DNA of 64,000 nucleotides from NCBI RefSeq assembly GCF_022808915.1, contig NZ_JAKZFS010000006.1, positions 62,001-126,000 on the forward strand, given 5' to 3'. Below, piece after piece: positions 44,778-53,142 of the stretch (within the stretch, counting starts at the first letter, position 1; each line of letters opens with the position of its first letter). The position numbers and the translations under genes were made by a program. This DNA comes from Fundidesulfovibrio terrae. GTDB taxonomy: Bacteria; Desulfobacterota; Desulfovibrionia; Desulfovibrionales; Desulfovibrionaceae. The notes under the pieces are model-generated. The model saw only the letters and a program-made list of their open reading frames with translations, did not search any database and had not been told where the DNA came from.

Positions 44778-47063
44778 ATGGCACATCCGGACATTCTCTC
44801 CCTGGTGGGGTCGACGCCCCTGGTGGCGATCACGCGCTTGAACCCGAATCCGGGCGTAGCGCTCTACGCCAAGCTGGAAGCCAAGAACGTCGGCGGTTCC
44901 ATCAAGGACAGGGTCGCCCTGGCCATGATCGACGCGGCCGTGGAATCCGGCGAGCTCACCCCGGACAAGACCGTCATCGAGGCGACGTCGGGCAACACCG
45001 GCATAGGCTTGGCCATGGTCTGCGCCGTCAAGGGCTACAAACTGACGCTCATCATGCCCGCCTCGGCCTCCGAGGAGCGCAAGCGCATCATGCGCGCCTA
45101 CGGTGCCGAACTTCTGCTTACGCCGGGCCACATGGGCACGGACGGGGCCATCGAGGAGGCCTACCGCCTGGCCCGCGAGCACCCAAGCCGCTACGTGCTC
45201 ATGGATCAGTTCAACAATCCCGCGAGCATAGCCGCCCACTATAAGGGCACCGGCCAGGAAATCTGGGACCAGACCGAGGGCCGCGTGACCCACGTGGTGG
45301 CCACGCTCGGCACATCGGGTACGGCCATGGGCATCGCCAAGAGGCTCAAGGAATTGAATCCCGCCGTCAAAGTCGTGGCGGTGGAGCCCAGGCCCGGGCA
45401 CCGCATCCAGGGCCTCAAGAACATGCAGGAGTCCTACCCGCCGGGCATCTACGACAAGCGCGAGCTGGGCGAGGTGGTACGCGTCGAGGACGAGGACGCC
45501 TTCGACATGGCCCGCACTCTGGCCCGCCAGGAGGGCATCCTGGCCGGGATGAGCGGCGGCGCGGCCATGGCCGCGGCGGTGCGGCTGGCCTCGGAGATCG
45601 AATCCGGCGTGATCGTGACCATCCTGCCTGACGGCGGGGAGCGCTACCTCTCCACGGAGCTCTTCGCCACGCCCGAGGCCAAGGGCGTGCGCCTGCGCTG
45701 TCTCTCCACCGGCAAGCCGGTCCACTTGAGGCCCGGCCCGGCCGGATTCTACACCTTCGGGCCGAGCCTGGACGCCACGGGCGACGCCGAATCCTGGCGG
45801 CGCATCGTACTCCTGGACGTGCTGGCCCGGCACATCCGCTCGCGCGGCGGCGAGGCCTCCGTGTCGGCCGGACTGGCCGACCTGGACGACCGCGCCCTGG
45901 CCGGAGCCCGCGCCGCCAAATCGAGCCGCGAAATTTTCGCCGAAAAGGCCCTGCAGGATCTCTCCGCCCTGGCCGGAAGGCTCGGGGCCACGGTGTCCTT
46001 CCCGGCGGCCTCCTCGGGCCTTGAGCGCATCCTGGAGATGACCCGGGCGCTCATGCGCAAGGGCCTGTGCTACGAGAAGCTGCGCTCGGTCTATTTCGAC
46101 ATCGCCCGCGACAAGGGCTACGGCGTCCTCTCCCACGCCAACCTGGGCAAGCTGGCTCTGGGCAAGACCGTGGACCTGGCCGCCTATCTCAAGGACCATC
46201 CCCAGGACTTCACCCTGCTCAAGCGCGTGAGCCTGCAGGACCTCAAGCTCGGCCAGGTGGTGCAGACCGAATGGGGAGCCGTGCGCCCCAGCTGGTTCAT
46301 GCAGATGGCCGTGTGCGCCCTGTCCGGGCTGCCCGCGCTCTCGGCGGTGCTGGGCGGGGAGGGGCACGTCTTCCCGCACCTGGAGAACCTGCGCTCCATC
46401 TGGAGCCTGGCCGCCGGGACCCGCCCCGAGGCGTGGCTGGTCAGCGGCTCCGTGCGAGGCGTGGACGCCGAGCCGGACATCACGGACGTGGCCCGGGCCG
46501 TGGGAGGCTTCCGGGCCGCTCGCCTGTGGCTCCTGTCCGTGCACTACCGCAGGCCCCTGGACGCCTCGGACAAGACACTGGCCATGTGGGCGGCCAACTG
46601 GCGCAAGATGCGCGAGGCTGCGGCCAACCTCTCTCACGGGGCGTCAGGAGCGGAACAGGCTTCGCCCGAGGCCCTCGCCGCCGTGGAGGAACTGCGCCGC
46701 GAGCTGGACTCCACCCTGGAGGACGACCTGAGCCTGCACCACTTCTGGCCCAAGCTTTTCGCCTTCTGCCGCCGGGCCAACACCAGCGCCGTGGGCAAGC
46801 GCGCCGTCCCGGCGGACGCCGGGGCGTATCTGGAAGGGCTCAAGGCCGTGGACACGGTGCTGGGAGTCCTGGACGAGTCGCTTCTGCCCTTGGCCCGGGC
46901 CAACTGGCCCGTGGAGGCGGAGAGGCTAGCCGGGAAGCGCGAGAAAGCCCGCGCCGCCAAGGATTTCAACCAGGCCGACACGTTGCGCGCAGAGATCGAG
47001 GCGTTGGGGCTGAGGCTTGAGGACACACCGGCCGGGACACGGCTGTACGCGGCGGAAAGATAA
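44778..47063 (+). CDS. Cysteine synthase fused to a degenerate cysteinyl-tRNA synthetase
   Basis: 761 residues. Residues 1-310 are a complete O-acetylserine sulfhydrylase (CysK/CysM): GSIKDRVA with the PLP lysine, EATSGNTGIGLAM, TLGTSGTAMGI for the phosphate, and GMSGGAAMAA. From about residue 325 the sequence follows class I cysteinyl-tRNA synthetase order: an FYTFGPSLD segment where CysRS has YxCGPTVYD, then ADLDDRAL for TDxDDK, and the helical C-terminal domain to a CysRS-like end (AARANTSAVG...NQADTLRAEIEALGLRLEDTPAG). HIGH is missing, the zinc-ligand Cys is replaced, and KMSKS reads DASDK. It can therefore make cysteine but not charge tRNA. The appendix may bind tRNA, CysRS or a regulatory ligand. 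Confidence 0.85.
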   Translation: MAHPDILSLVGSTPLVAITRLNPNPGVALYAKLEAKNVGGSIKDRVALAMIDAAVESGELTPDKTVIEATSGNTGIGLAMVCAVKGYKLTLIMPASASEERKRIMRAYGAELLLTPGHMGTDGAIEEAYRLAREHPSRYVLMDQFNNPASIAAHYKGTGQEIWDQTEGRVTHVVATLGTSGTAMGIAKRLKELNPAVKVVAVEPRPGHRIQGLKNMQESYPPGIYDKRELGEVVRVEDEDAFDMARTLARQEGILAGMSGGAAMAAAVRLASEIESGVIVTILPDGGERYLSTELFATPEAKGVRLRCLSTGKPVHLRPGPAGFYTFGPSLDATGDAESWRRIVLLDVLARHIRSRGGEASVSAGLADLDDRALAGARAAKSSREIFAEKALQDLSALAGRLGATVSFPAASSGLERILEMTRALMRKGLCYEKLRSVYFDIARDKGYGVLSHANLGKLALGKTVDLAAYLKDHPQDFTLLKRVSLQDLKLGQVVQTEWGAVRPSWFMQMAVCALSGLPALSAVLGGEGHVFPHLENLRSIWSLAAGTRPEAWLVSGSVRGVDAEPDITDVARAVGGFRAARLWLLSVHYRRPLDASDKTLAMWAANWRKMREAAANLSHGASGAEQASPEALAAVEELRRELDSTLEDDLSLHHFWPKLFAFCRRANTSAVGKRAVPADAGAYLEGLKAVDTVLGVLDESLLPLARANWPVEAERLAGKREKARAAKDFNQADTLRAEIEALGLRLEDTPAGTRLYAAER

Positions 47064-47069
47064 GAGCCG

Positions 47070-47130
47070 GGCTCCGCCGGACCCGTCAGGGCGCTGCCCT
47101 GCACCCGGCAAAGGGCTTCGCCCTCTGGAC
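47070..47130. repeat. REP-like palindromic element
   Basis: Two perfect small hairpins in tandem, CAGGGC-GCT-GCCCTG (47087-47101) and AGGGC-TTC-GCCCT (47112-47124), lie in a GC-rich gap between convergent genes. The wording (GGGCTCCGCC...CCCGGCAAAGGGCTTCGCCCT) resembles intergenic palindromes I recall from Desulfovibrio genomes. A related element lies at 49561-49600. Confidence 0.5.
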
Positions 47131-47190
47131 ACCGTTTCACTTCGCGGGATTCGCGCGCTGGTGAGTGCCTGTTGCGCGGCCGTGCCCGGT

Positions 47191-47892
47191 TCATTCCCTG
47201 GGCGTGAACCGGGAAATGTCGTAAATCCCCAGTTCCTTTTCAAGGCCCGCGATATCCGCCAGGGTGCTCTCGAAACCGCCGGCGCCCAGGGTCTCGTGTT
47301 CCATATCCTCGAAGCGGTCGCCCATCTTGTCGAATTCCTTTTCGGACATCGACGCGTGGTAGGCCGGGAAGAGAATAGTGTCCTCCCAGGCCAGGTGCGG
47401 GTAATACATGCGTTCGAAGGACGCGATCAGCTGGGCTGCTTCCGTGCGCCCGTCCGCGCCGAGGTCCGTTTTAACCAACGCCAGGATGCGGTCGGTCACC
47501 TTGCGTCCCATGTCGTGCTGAACCTTGAGCACCCGGACCAACTCCCCCAGGTCCGGCGACTTTTCGAAGCGGGGAAAGACGAACCGCTCCTCGATTTTCT
47601 CGTGATAGCCCTCCACGAACCGGCGGATGATCCCGGCCGCCTGTTCCAGGGCCTTCACGCGTAAATCCCCCCCTGCCTTGAGCCGGTTTGCCGATTCCCG
47701 GTAGATGAGCAGGAGCCTGACAAGCGCTCCGTGTTCGCGCATCAAGTCCTCGGTGGCCGAAACCTCCTCGTTTTTCTTCCCGGGCTTTTTCGCGGCCCGG
47801 GCATTCGCGGCAACCCCCAGGGGGAGGAGCCCCGCCCCGGCGCAAAGCCCCAGGCGCAACGCGCTTCTTCTGTCGATCCATCTGTTTTCCAT
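47191..47892 (-). CDS. Tat-exported hemerythrin-domain protein
   Basis: 233 residues. The N-terminus has a twin-arginine-like signal (DRRSALRLGLCAGAGLLPLG, cleavage near ANARA). A hemerythrin four-helix bundle follows, with the expected ligands in LMREHGALVRLLL, YHEKIEERFVFPRF, KVQHDMGRK and YPHLAWEDTILFPAY. It should bind a di-iron centre that carries or senses oxygen, or protects against it, in the periplasm. That fits an anaerobe facing oxygen. It converges with the cysteine synthase gene and stands alone. Confidence 0.88.
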   Translation of the reverse strand: MENRWIDRRSALRLGLCAGAGLLPLGVAANARAAKKPGKKNEEVSATEDLMREHGALVRLLLIYRESANRLKAGGDLRVKALEQAAGIIRRFVEGYHEKIEERFVFPRFEKSPDLGELVRVLKVQHDMGRKVTDRILALVKTDLGADGRTEAAQLIASFERMYYPHLAWEDTILFPAYHASMSEKEFDKMGDRFEDMEHETLGAGGFESTLADIAGLEKELGIYDISRFTPRE

Positions 47893-47961
47893 GATGTTTC
47901 CTCCCGTGCGGAAATATGGGGCTTAGACCATACCATGAGGGTGGAAGAAGGGCAGCACGAA

Positions 47962-47986
47962 AAAGGCCCGGACATGCCGGGCCTTT
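47962..47986. terminator. Terminator after hisHF
   Basis: AAAGGCCCGG-ACATG-CCGGGCCTTT, a perfect 10-bp stem with a 5-base loop, lies about 30 bases past the hisF stop. On the minus strand it continues into a T-rich tail (CCTTTTTCG). Confidence 0.85.
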
Positions 47987-48014
47987 CGTTCTTCTCTTCG
48001 CTTTCTCGCCGCGT

Positions 48015-48794
48015 CTACCAGACTGTGCGCATCTTCACGCCGCCGTCGCTCAGGTACTTCTTGAGGTCTGCAATGGTGTACTCGCCGTAGTGCACGATGG
48101 AGGCGATGAGCGCCGCGCTGGCCTTGCCTTCGGTGAGGGCGTCCAGCATGTGCCTGGGCGATCCCGCGCCGCCCGAGGCGATCACCGGGATGGTCACGGC
48201 CTCGCTGATCATGCGGGTCAGCGTCAGCTCGTAGCCGGCCTTGGTGCCGTCGGCGTCGATGGAGTTCACGCAGAGTTCGCCTGCTCCCAGAGCCTCGGCG
48301 GTCTTGGCCCATTCGATGGCGTCCAGGCCCATCTTCTTGCGCCCGCCGTGGATGACGATCTCGTAGCCCGAGGGAATCTGCTCGCTCACGCCCACCTTGA
48401 GCACGTCCATGCCCACCACCACGCACTGCGCGCCGAACGCGGCCGCGCCTTGGCTAATGATGTCCGGGTTCTTGACTGCGGCGGAGTTCACCGAGACTTT
48501 CTCGGCCCCGGCCAGGAGCACCGCGCGCATGTCGTCCACGGTGGAGATGCCCCCGCCCACGGAGAAGGGGATGAATATCTGGGAAGCGACCTTCTCCACC
48601 ACCTTGAGCATGATGCCCCGGCCCTCGGAGGAGGCGGTGATGTCGTAGAAGACGATCTCGTCCGCACCTTGCTCGTAGTAGGCCTTGGCAGTCTCGACGG
48701 GGTCGCCGATGTCCACGTTTTCGAGGAATTTCACGCCTTTGGTCAGGCGGCCGTCGCGGACGTCCAGGCAGGGGATGACGCGCTTACTGAGCAT
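48015..48794 (-). CDS. hisF: Imidazole glycerol phosphate synthase subunit HisF
   Basis: 259 residues, the (beta/alpha)8 cyclase half of IGP synthase. It uses ammonia from HisH to turn PRFAR into IGP and [26 protein letters not shown] carries the first catalytic Asp, [11 protein letters not shown] and [12 protein letters not shown] bind phosphate, and [12 protein letters not shown] carries the second catalytic Asp. The start lies inside the end of hisH (11-bp overlap), as is common for this complex. hisA and other his genes are not in the window. Confidence 0.97.
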   Translation of the reverse strand: MLSKRVIPCLDVRDGRLTKGVKFLENVDIGDPVETAKAYYEQGADEIVFYDITASSEGRGIMLKVVEKVASQIFIPFSVGGGISTVDDMRAVLLAGAEKVSVNSAAVKNPDIISQGAAAFGAQCVVVGMDVLKVGVSEQIPSGYEIVIHGGRKKMGLDAIEWAKTAEALGAGELCVNSIDADGTKAGYELTLTRMISEAVTIPVIASGGAGSPRHMLDALTEGKASAALIASIVHYGEYTIADLKKYLSDGGVKMRTVW

Positions 48795-49425
48795 TGGAGG
48801 CCTCCCCGCAGTATTTGGCGAAGTTGGCGAGCAGCGTAAGTCCCGGGCGGCCGGACTTCTCCGGGTGGAACTGCACGGCCCAGAGGCCGGGCCTTCCGTG
48901 CACGGAGCAGAACTCCATGCCGTAGAAGGTGGTGCCCAGCACGAACTCGGCCTTGGGCACGGGATAGTAGCTGTGCACGAAATAGAATTCGGAGTCGGCG
49001 TCCACGCCCTCGAAGAGCTCGCAGGGCTTGGCCAGCTTGATCTTGTTCCAGCCCATGTGCGGCACGCGGATGGGCTCGCCGTCCTCTTCGGTCAGCGCCC
49101 GGTTGAACATGGCGCATGCGCCGGGGACGATGCCCAGGGCCTGGGTGTCGTTCTCCTCGGAGTAGTCCAGCAGGATCTGGCAGCCCACGCAGATGCCCAA
49201 GAGCGGCTTTCCGGAATCGACGATCTTGCGCAGCACGTTGTCCAGGCCGGTGCTGGTGAGTTCGTCCATGGCCTGGCCGGCTGCGCCCACGCCGGGGAAG
49301 ATCACGCCGGAAGCCTTGAGCAGGACGCCGGGGTCGGCGGTGATCTGGCAGGGGATGCCGAGGTTGTCCAGGGCGCGGCGGACGGACGTCTGGTTGCCGG
49401 CCTTATAGTCGAGAATGGCGAGCAT
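48784..49425 (-). CDS. hisH: Imidazole glycerol phosphate synthase glutaminase subunit HisH
   Basis: 213 residues, a class I glutamine amidotransferase. [10 protein letters not shown] holds the nucleophile Cys, and [10 protein letters not shown] holds the His-Glu pair of the triad. [11 protein letters not shown] is the conserved loop near the active site. It supplies ammonia to HisF, with which it overlaps by 11 bp. The start has a GGGAGGAAAA site. Confidence 0.96.
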   Translation of the reverse strand: MLAILDYKAGNQTSVRRALDNLGIPCQITADPGVLLKASGVIFPGVGAAGQAMDELTSTGLDNVLRKIVDSGKPLLGICVGCQILLDYSEENDTQALGIVPGACAMFNRALTEEDGEPIRVPHMGWNKIKLAKPCELFEGVDADSEFYFVHSYYPVPKAEFVLGTTFYGMEFCSVHGRPGLWAVQFHPEKSGRPGLTLLANFAKYCGEASNAQ

Positions 49426-49560
49426 GGTTTTCCTCCCGTGCCGGGGTGCTAGTAGAAATTCACGGCTGAGGCAAGAGGACGGGCGTCTTGAGTTTTGCGG
49501 TGAGCGGGCCTAGTGTCGCGCGGTTTTGCGGGAGGGGAGAGTGCAGAAGGGGGATGAAGA

Positions 49561-49600
49561 GGCCTCCGGCGGCCAAAGGGACGGGGTCCCTTTGGAATCC
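49561..49600. repeat. REP-like palindromic element
   Basis: GGCC-TCCGGC-GGCC (49561-49574) is followed directly by CCAAAGGGAC-GGG-GTCCCTTTGG (49573-49595, a perfect 10-bp stem). It lies in the gap between hisH and the divergent saposin-like gene. Layout and wording match intergenic palindromes typical of Desulfovibrio-type genomes and resemble the element at 47070. Confidence 0.55.
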
Positions 49601-49673
49601 CCTACAGCTTCGCGCCGGTTGATGGGCGTGCGGCAGGGAAAATGAGAAAATCTGGAAAATTTGAGGTTTGGTC

Positions 49674-49985
49674 ATGAAGAAATGGATTCTGGCGGCGATG
49701 ATCGTCGCCTGCACGGCGGGGCAGGCCCCGGCCCAGTCTGGCAGCTACATGGAATGCACGGCCTGCCAGCTCGTTCTCGGGCTGGTGGACGCTTCCGCCG
49801 GGGACGGGCAGAACATCGCGGTGGACGCGAGCAAGCAGTGCGCCCTTCTGCCCCCCGGGGACAGGGCGGCCTGCGAAAAGTTCTACGCCGAGATGGGCCC
49901 CAAGTTCATCAAGGCTCTCAAGGCCCGCCGGGCCAAGGGCGAAAGCCTGGAGAGCATCTGCCGGGCCATGGCCTACTGCCAATAG
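49674..49985 (+). CDS. Secreted saposin-B-like cysteine-rich small protein
   Basis: 103 residues. A signal peptide (KKWILAAMIVACTAGQAPA) precedes a mature part of about 80 residues. Six cysteines sit at 28, 31, 56, 67, 96 and 102: C-x2-C, C-x10-C, C-x5-C. That is the exact spacing of saposin B domains, which form three disulfides in a helical, lipid-binding fold. The helical stretches (CQLVLGLVDAS, KFYAEMGPKFIKALKAR) agree. It is presumably oxidised in the periplasm. The role is unknown; lipid or membrane binding is the family inference. GAGG precedes the ATG. A hairpin at 50088 ends the transcript. Confidence 0.7.
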   Translation: MKKWILAAMIVACTAGQAPAQSGSYMECTACQLVLGLVDASAGDGQNIAVDASKQCALLPPGDRAACEKFYAEMGPKFIKALKARRAKGESLESICRAMAYCQ

Positions 49986-50087
49986 AGGCGGGGTGATCCG
50001 CCGCAGGGAGACCGGGAGGCGCGCGTGAAATATCGCGCCGCCATGGCAGGTCCGGATACGGCGCCCGCTAGGGGCGAACGAACGCAT

Positions 50088-50120
50088 AAACGACCGGGGA
50101 GGGCCTCTTCCCGGTCGTTT
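50088..50120. terminator. Bidirectional terminator
   Basis: AAACGACCGGG and CCCGGTCGTTT pair over 11 bp with an 11-base loop, between the convergent saposin-like gene and the small gene at 50143. T-rich sequence follows on the plus strand (GTTTCGCTTTTGG). Confidence 0.75.
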
Positions 50121-50142
50121 CGCTTTTGGTGGGCCGCGACAG

Positions 50143-50523
50143 TCAGCGTTTGCCCTGCTTGTGGTGGAATATCTTGGCCTGGGTCTTCTCGGGGTGCTTG
50201 TCCAGGTGGTGGTAGCGGTTCACCGCGCCGCGCGCCAGGGTGGCCATGATCCGGGGCAGGTCGGAGCCCTCCCAGGTATCCTTGAAGGACGGGGCTTGGA
50301 GCAGGGACGGGACCAGGGCGTACCCGTCCGGCTCGCCGGGCGACAGGGACACGTCCTCGTAGCGTACGGATCCGGGCTGTCCCAGCGCGTCCGAGAGAAG
50401 CATGGAGGCTGCCTCCGCGAATATCTTGCGCACGTCCTCCGTGGATTCGGCCTTGTCGATGCGGTCGCGCAGCCCGGGGGCCGCCGCCTGCTCCAGCCTG
50501 GTGAAGGAAATCTGCCGTGTCAT
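50143..50523 (-). CDS. Conserved-looking hypothetical protein
   Basis: 126 residues from an ATG preceded by AAGGAGG; a TTG one codon earlier is also possible. It is soluble and mostly helical, with no signal peptide. Segments such as DKAESTEDVRKIFAEAASMLLSDAL and GYALVPSLLQAPSFKDTWEGSDL look like a compact domain; the C-terminus is basic (DKHPEKTQAKIFHHKQGKR). I do not recognise the family. It is alone on this strand. A strong start and a terminator on its 3' side support a real gene. Confidence 0.65.
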   Translation of the reverse strand: MTRQISFTRLEQAAAPGLRDRIDKAESTEDVRKIFAEAASMLLSDALGQPGSVRYEDVSLSPGEPDGYALVPSLLQAPSFKDTWEGSDLPRIMATLARGAVNRYHHLDKHPEKTQAKIFHHKQGKR

Positions 50524-50696
50524 CAATGCCTCCTTCCGCCGTGGACTTGCACCGGCGGGATTTTCACCATGCTCCTTTCTAGCAGAAAACGGCCGGGGGT
50601 CAAACTGTTGTGGAAGAGCCCGGGCGGGATTGCCGGTGGAAATTTTCGCACGGACCGTGCTATGCGTCAGTCCTATTCCGGCGACAAGGAGCGGAC

Positions 50697-51383
50697 ATGA
50701 AAATACTCATGGTGATCACATCCAACGGCGAGTTGGGGGATACGGGCCGCAGGACCGGGGTCTGGCTGGAGGAGCTGGCCGCGCCCTACTACGTGTTCAG
50801 GGACGCCGGGGCGAGCGTGACTCTGGCCTCGCCCAAGGGCGGGCGGCCTCCCGTGGACCCGGGCAGCGAGACCCTCGAGACGCTCACGGATGCGTGCAGG
50901 CGGTTCCAACTGGACGCGTTGGCCCTGGCGGCCTTGTCCGGCACAGTGAGGCTCGCGGACGTGTCCGCGGCTGACTTCGACGCGGTGTTCTATCCCGGCG
51001 GGCACGGCCCCCTGTGGGACTTGGCCGAGGACGACGATTCCATCTCGATCATCGAGACCATGTTCGCGGCTGGCAAGCCAGTTGGAGCTGTGTGCCACGG
51101 CCCGGCCGTGCTGCGCCACGCCAGGAAATACGACGGCACGCCCCTGGTGTTGGGGATTTCCGTGACGGGCTTCACCAACGCCGAGGAAAAGGCCGTGGGG
51201 CTGGACGGCGTGGTGCCGTTCTCCCTGGAGGACGAGCTGCGGGCCAAGGGAGGCCGCTTCGAGAACGCCGGGCTTTTCCAGCCGCACGCCGTTGCGGACA
51301 GGAACCTGGTCACGGGGCAGAATCCGGCCTCGTCCGAGGCGGCTGCCCGCAAGCTGCTGGCGCTCCTCGGAAAGCCTTCCTGA
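50697..51383 (+). CDS. DJ-1/PfpI family protein (Hsp31-like glyoxalase/amidotransferase fold)
   Basis: 228 residues. FYPGGHGPLWDL and GAVCHGPAVLRHA hold the conserved nucleophilic-elbow Cys and following His of the type 1 glutamine amidotransferase-like group. TSNGELGDTGRRTGVWLEELAAPYYVF at the start marks the larger Hsp31/HchA-like subset, whose members are glyoxalases or chaperones acting on methylglyoxal-damaged molecules. AAGGAGCGG precedes the ATG. It is a single-gene unit ended by the strong hairpin at 51514. Confidence 0.88.
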   Translation: MKILMVITSNGELGDTGRRTGVWLEELAAPYYVFRDAGASVTLASPKGGRPPVDPGSETLETLTDACRRFQLDALALAALSGTVRLADVSAADFDAVFYPGGHGPLWDLAEDDDSISIIETMFAAGKPVGAVCHGPAVLRHARKYDGTPLVLGISVTGFTNAEEKAVGLDGVVPFSLEDELRAKGGRFENAGLFQPHAVADRNLVTGQNPASSEAAARKLLALLGKPS

Positions 51384-51513
51384 GCGGATGCCTTAAGGCG
51401 GGGGCTGCGTCCGCACGGACGGCCGGACTCCCGGAAGAACGCGTCAGAAACGGCGATGGCTTGCGGGCACCTGCGGGCGAAGCCCGCCGAAAACGATGAT
51501 CCCCACAAACAGG

Positions 51514-51551
51514 AAAGCCCCGGCCGCGCGTGAGCGCGGCCGGGGCTTTTT
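51514..51551. terminator. Bidirectional strong terminator
   Basis: A 16-bp perfect stem (AAAGCCCCGGCCGCGC and its complement) with a GTGA loop and T5 on the plus strand. It lies between two convergent units: the DJ-1/PfpI gene and the regulator gene, whose stop at 51570 is 19 bases away. Confidence 0.9.
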
Positions 51552-51569
51552 CATCGTCGTGACGAGGTC

Positions 51570-53126
51570 CTAGCGCTTCTTGCCCGGCGTGAACCGCTTG
51601 GGGTCGATGGAGTGCTTCTTCACCTTGTAGTTGATGATGCGGTAGCTCTCGCGCAGGTCCTTGGCGGCCTGGAACATGTTGCCCTTGGCCTTTTTCAGGG
51701 CCTCGATGAGCAGTTCCTTCTCGAACTGGTCCACGGCCTCGCCGAAGGACAGGGTGGCCTCGGTGTTGGAGCTCTCGGCGGTCTGGAGGGTGGGGGGCAG
51801 GTGGTAGGCCCGGATGACCCCGTCCTCGGACTGCTCGAAGGCCCGCTCCATGCAGGAGTAAAGCTCGCGCACGTTGTCGGGCCAGTGGTACTGACTGATG
51901 AGGTCGATGGCCGGAGTGGAGATGCGCTTGAACTCCCGGCCTTCCAGCTTGGCGAACTCCTCCAGGAAGTATTCGGCCAGGGGCAGCACGTCGCCCGCGC
52001 GGTCGCGCAGGGGCGGCACGTAGATGGGGATCACCGAGAGGGCGTAGTAGAGGTCCTCCAGGAAGTCGCCGCTGCTGACCAGGTCTTCCAGGTTGGCCCG
52101 GCTGGAGGCGATGATCCGCACGTCCAGGGCCATGGGCTGGTCCGAGCCGTAGCGGTGTGCGGTGCCGTCCTGCAGGAAGCGCAGAAGCTCCTGCTGGGCC
52201 TCCATGGTCATTTCCTCAACGTCTTCCACGTAGAGGGTGCCGCCCTGGGCCAGCTCCAGCGCGCCGCGCTTGGACTGGGTGGACTTGGAGGCGTCGCCCT
52301 TCTGGATGCCGAACAGGGCGCGGTAGATGCCCTCCGGCGCCTCGGCCGAACAGACCAGGCGCTGGAAGGCGCGCTTGCGCCGGGAGCTCTGGGCGTGCAG
52401 GGTCTTGGCCAGGAATTCCTTGCCCGTGCCTTCCTCGCCGCGCAAAAGCACCGCCGAGTCGTTCTGGGCGGCCTGGTCGATCTGCCGGAGCACCAGGCGC
52501 ATGCTCTTGGAGACCGCCACCACCTTGTGCTTGACGTGGGCCTCGGCCCCGGGTTCGTGCTCGGCGCGGGACTTGGACTTGGGTTTGACCAGTTCGTCGC
52601 GCAGGCGCTCTGCCGCGATGGCGAAGACGCCCCCAGCGGCCATCATGAAGTCCCGCTGGTGCTCAAGGAATATGGGCGGGGCCTTGGGCACGTCGGCGCA
52701 CAGCGCCCCCATGGCGATCTGCTGGCCCGTGTAGCGCTGTCCGGCCACCAGCACGGGCACGCAGATGAAGGCCAGGTTTTCCAGCTCCTGGGCCGGGCGG
52801 CCGTAGAAGTCCGGATGGTCGGCCATGTTGTCGATGATGACGCTTTGCCGCGTGCCCAGGGTCTGGCCCGTGGCGATGGGACCCGGCCCCTGGGGCGCGT
52901 TGAAGAAGGTCTCCCGGCCGCGCGACAGCGACAGGCGCAGGTTCTTCAGCGGCACGTCCAGAAGTTCCAGGTAGACCCGGTGATAGCCCATGACCTCCAC
53001 CATGCGGGCCAGCATGGCGTCCAGGCAGTCACGCGCGGAACGCGAGGGCACCGACTCGTCCAACAGGGCGCGCAGGGCCGTGAGGAACTTCTGGGAAAGG
53101 CTCTCGCCGGATGAGAAGACGTTCAT
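51570..53126 (-). CDS. Degenerate sigma-54-type regulator with GAF domain
   Basis: 518 residues: GAF domain (about 30-175), AAA+ domain (about 200-430) and Fis-type HTH at the end (GNMFQAAKDLRESYRIINYKV). The AAA+ core departs from active sigma-54 activators. Walker A is intact (GEEGTGKE), but the GAFTGA loop is replaced by GDASKST (277-283). Walker B reads YVEDV instead of FLDEI, and the FRxDLYYRL arginine-finger segment reads FLEDLYYAL (Leu356, Ala362). It probably cannot remodel sigma-54 holoenzyme, and may instead repress or activate by binding DNA with ligand sensing through GAF. It is the last gene of the iorAB operon. Confidence 0.8.
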   Translation of the reverse strand: MNVFSSGESLSQKFLTALRALLDESVPSRSARDCLDAMLARMVEVMGYHRVYLELLDVPLKNLRLSLSRGRETFFNAPQGPGPIATGQTLGTRQSVIIDNMADHPDFYGRPAQELENLAFICVPVLVAGQRYTGQQIAMGALCADVPKAPPIFLEHQRDFMMAAGGVFAIAAERLRDELVKPKSKSRAEHEPGAEAHVKHKVVAVSKSMRLVLRQIDQAAQNDSAVLLRGEEGTGKEFLAKTLHAQSSRRKRAFQRLVCSAEAPEGIYRALFGIQKGDASKSTQSKRGALELAQGGTLYVEDVEEMTMEAQQELLRFLQDGTAHRYGSDQPMALDVRIIASSRANLEDLVSSGDFLEDLYYALSVIPIYVPPLRDRAGDVLPLAEYFLEEFAKLEGREFKRISTPAIDLISQYHWPDNVRELYSCMERAFEQSEDGVIRAYHLPPTLQTAESSNTEATLSFGEAVDQFEKELLIEALKKAKGNMFQAAKDLRESYRIINYKVKKHSIDPKRFTPGKKR

Positions 53127-53142
53127 TCTAATCTCCCCCAGG

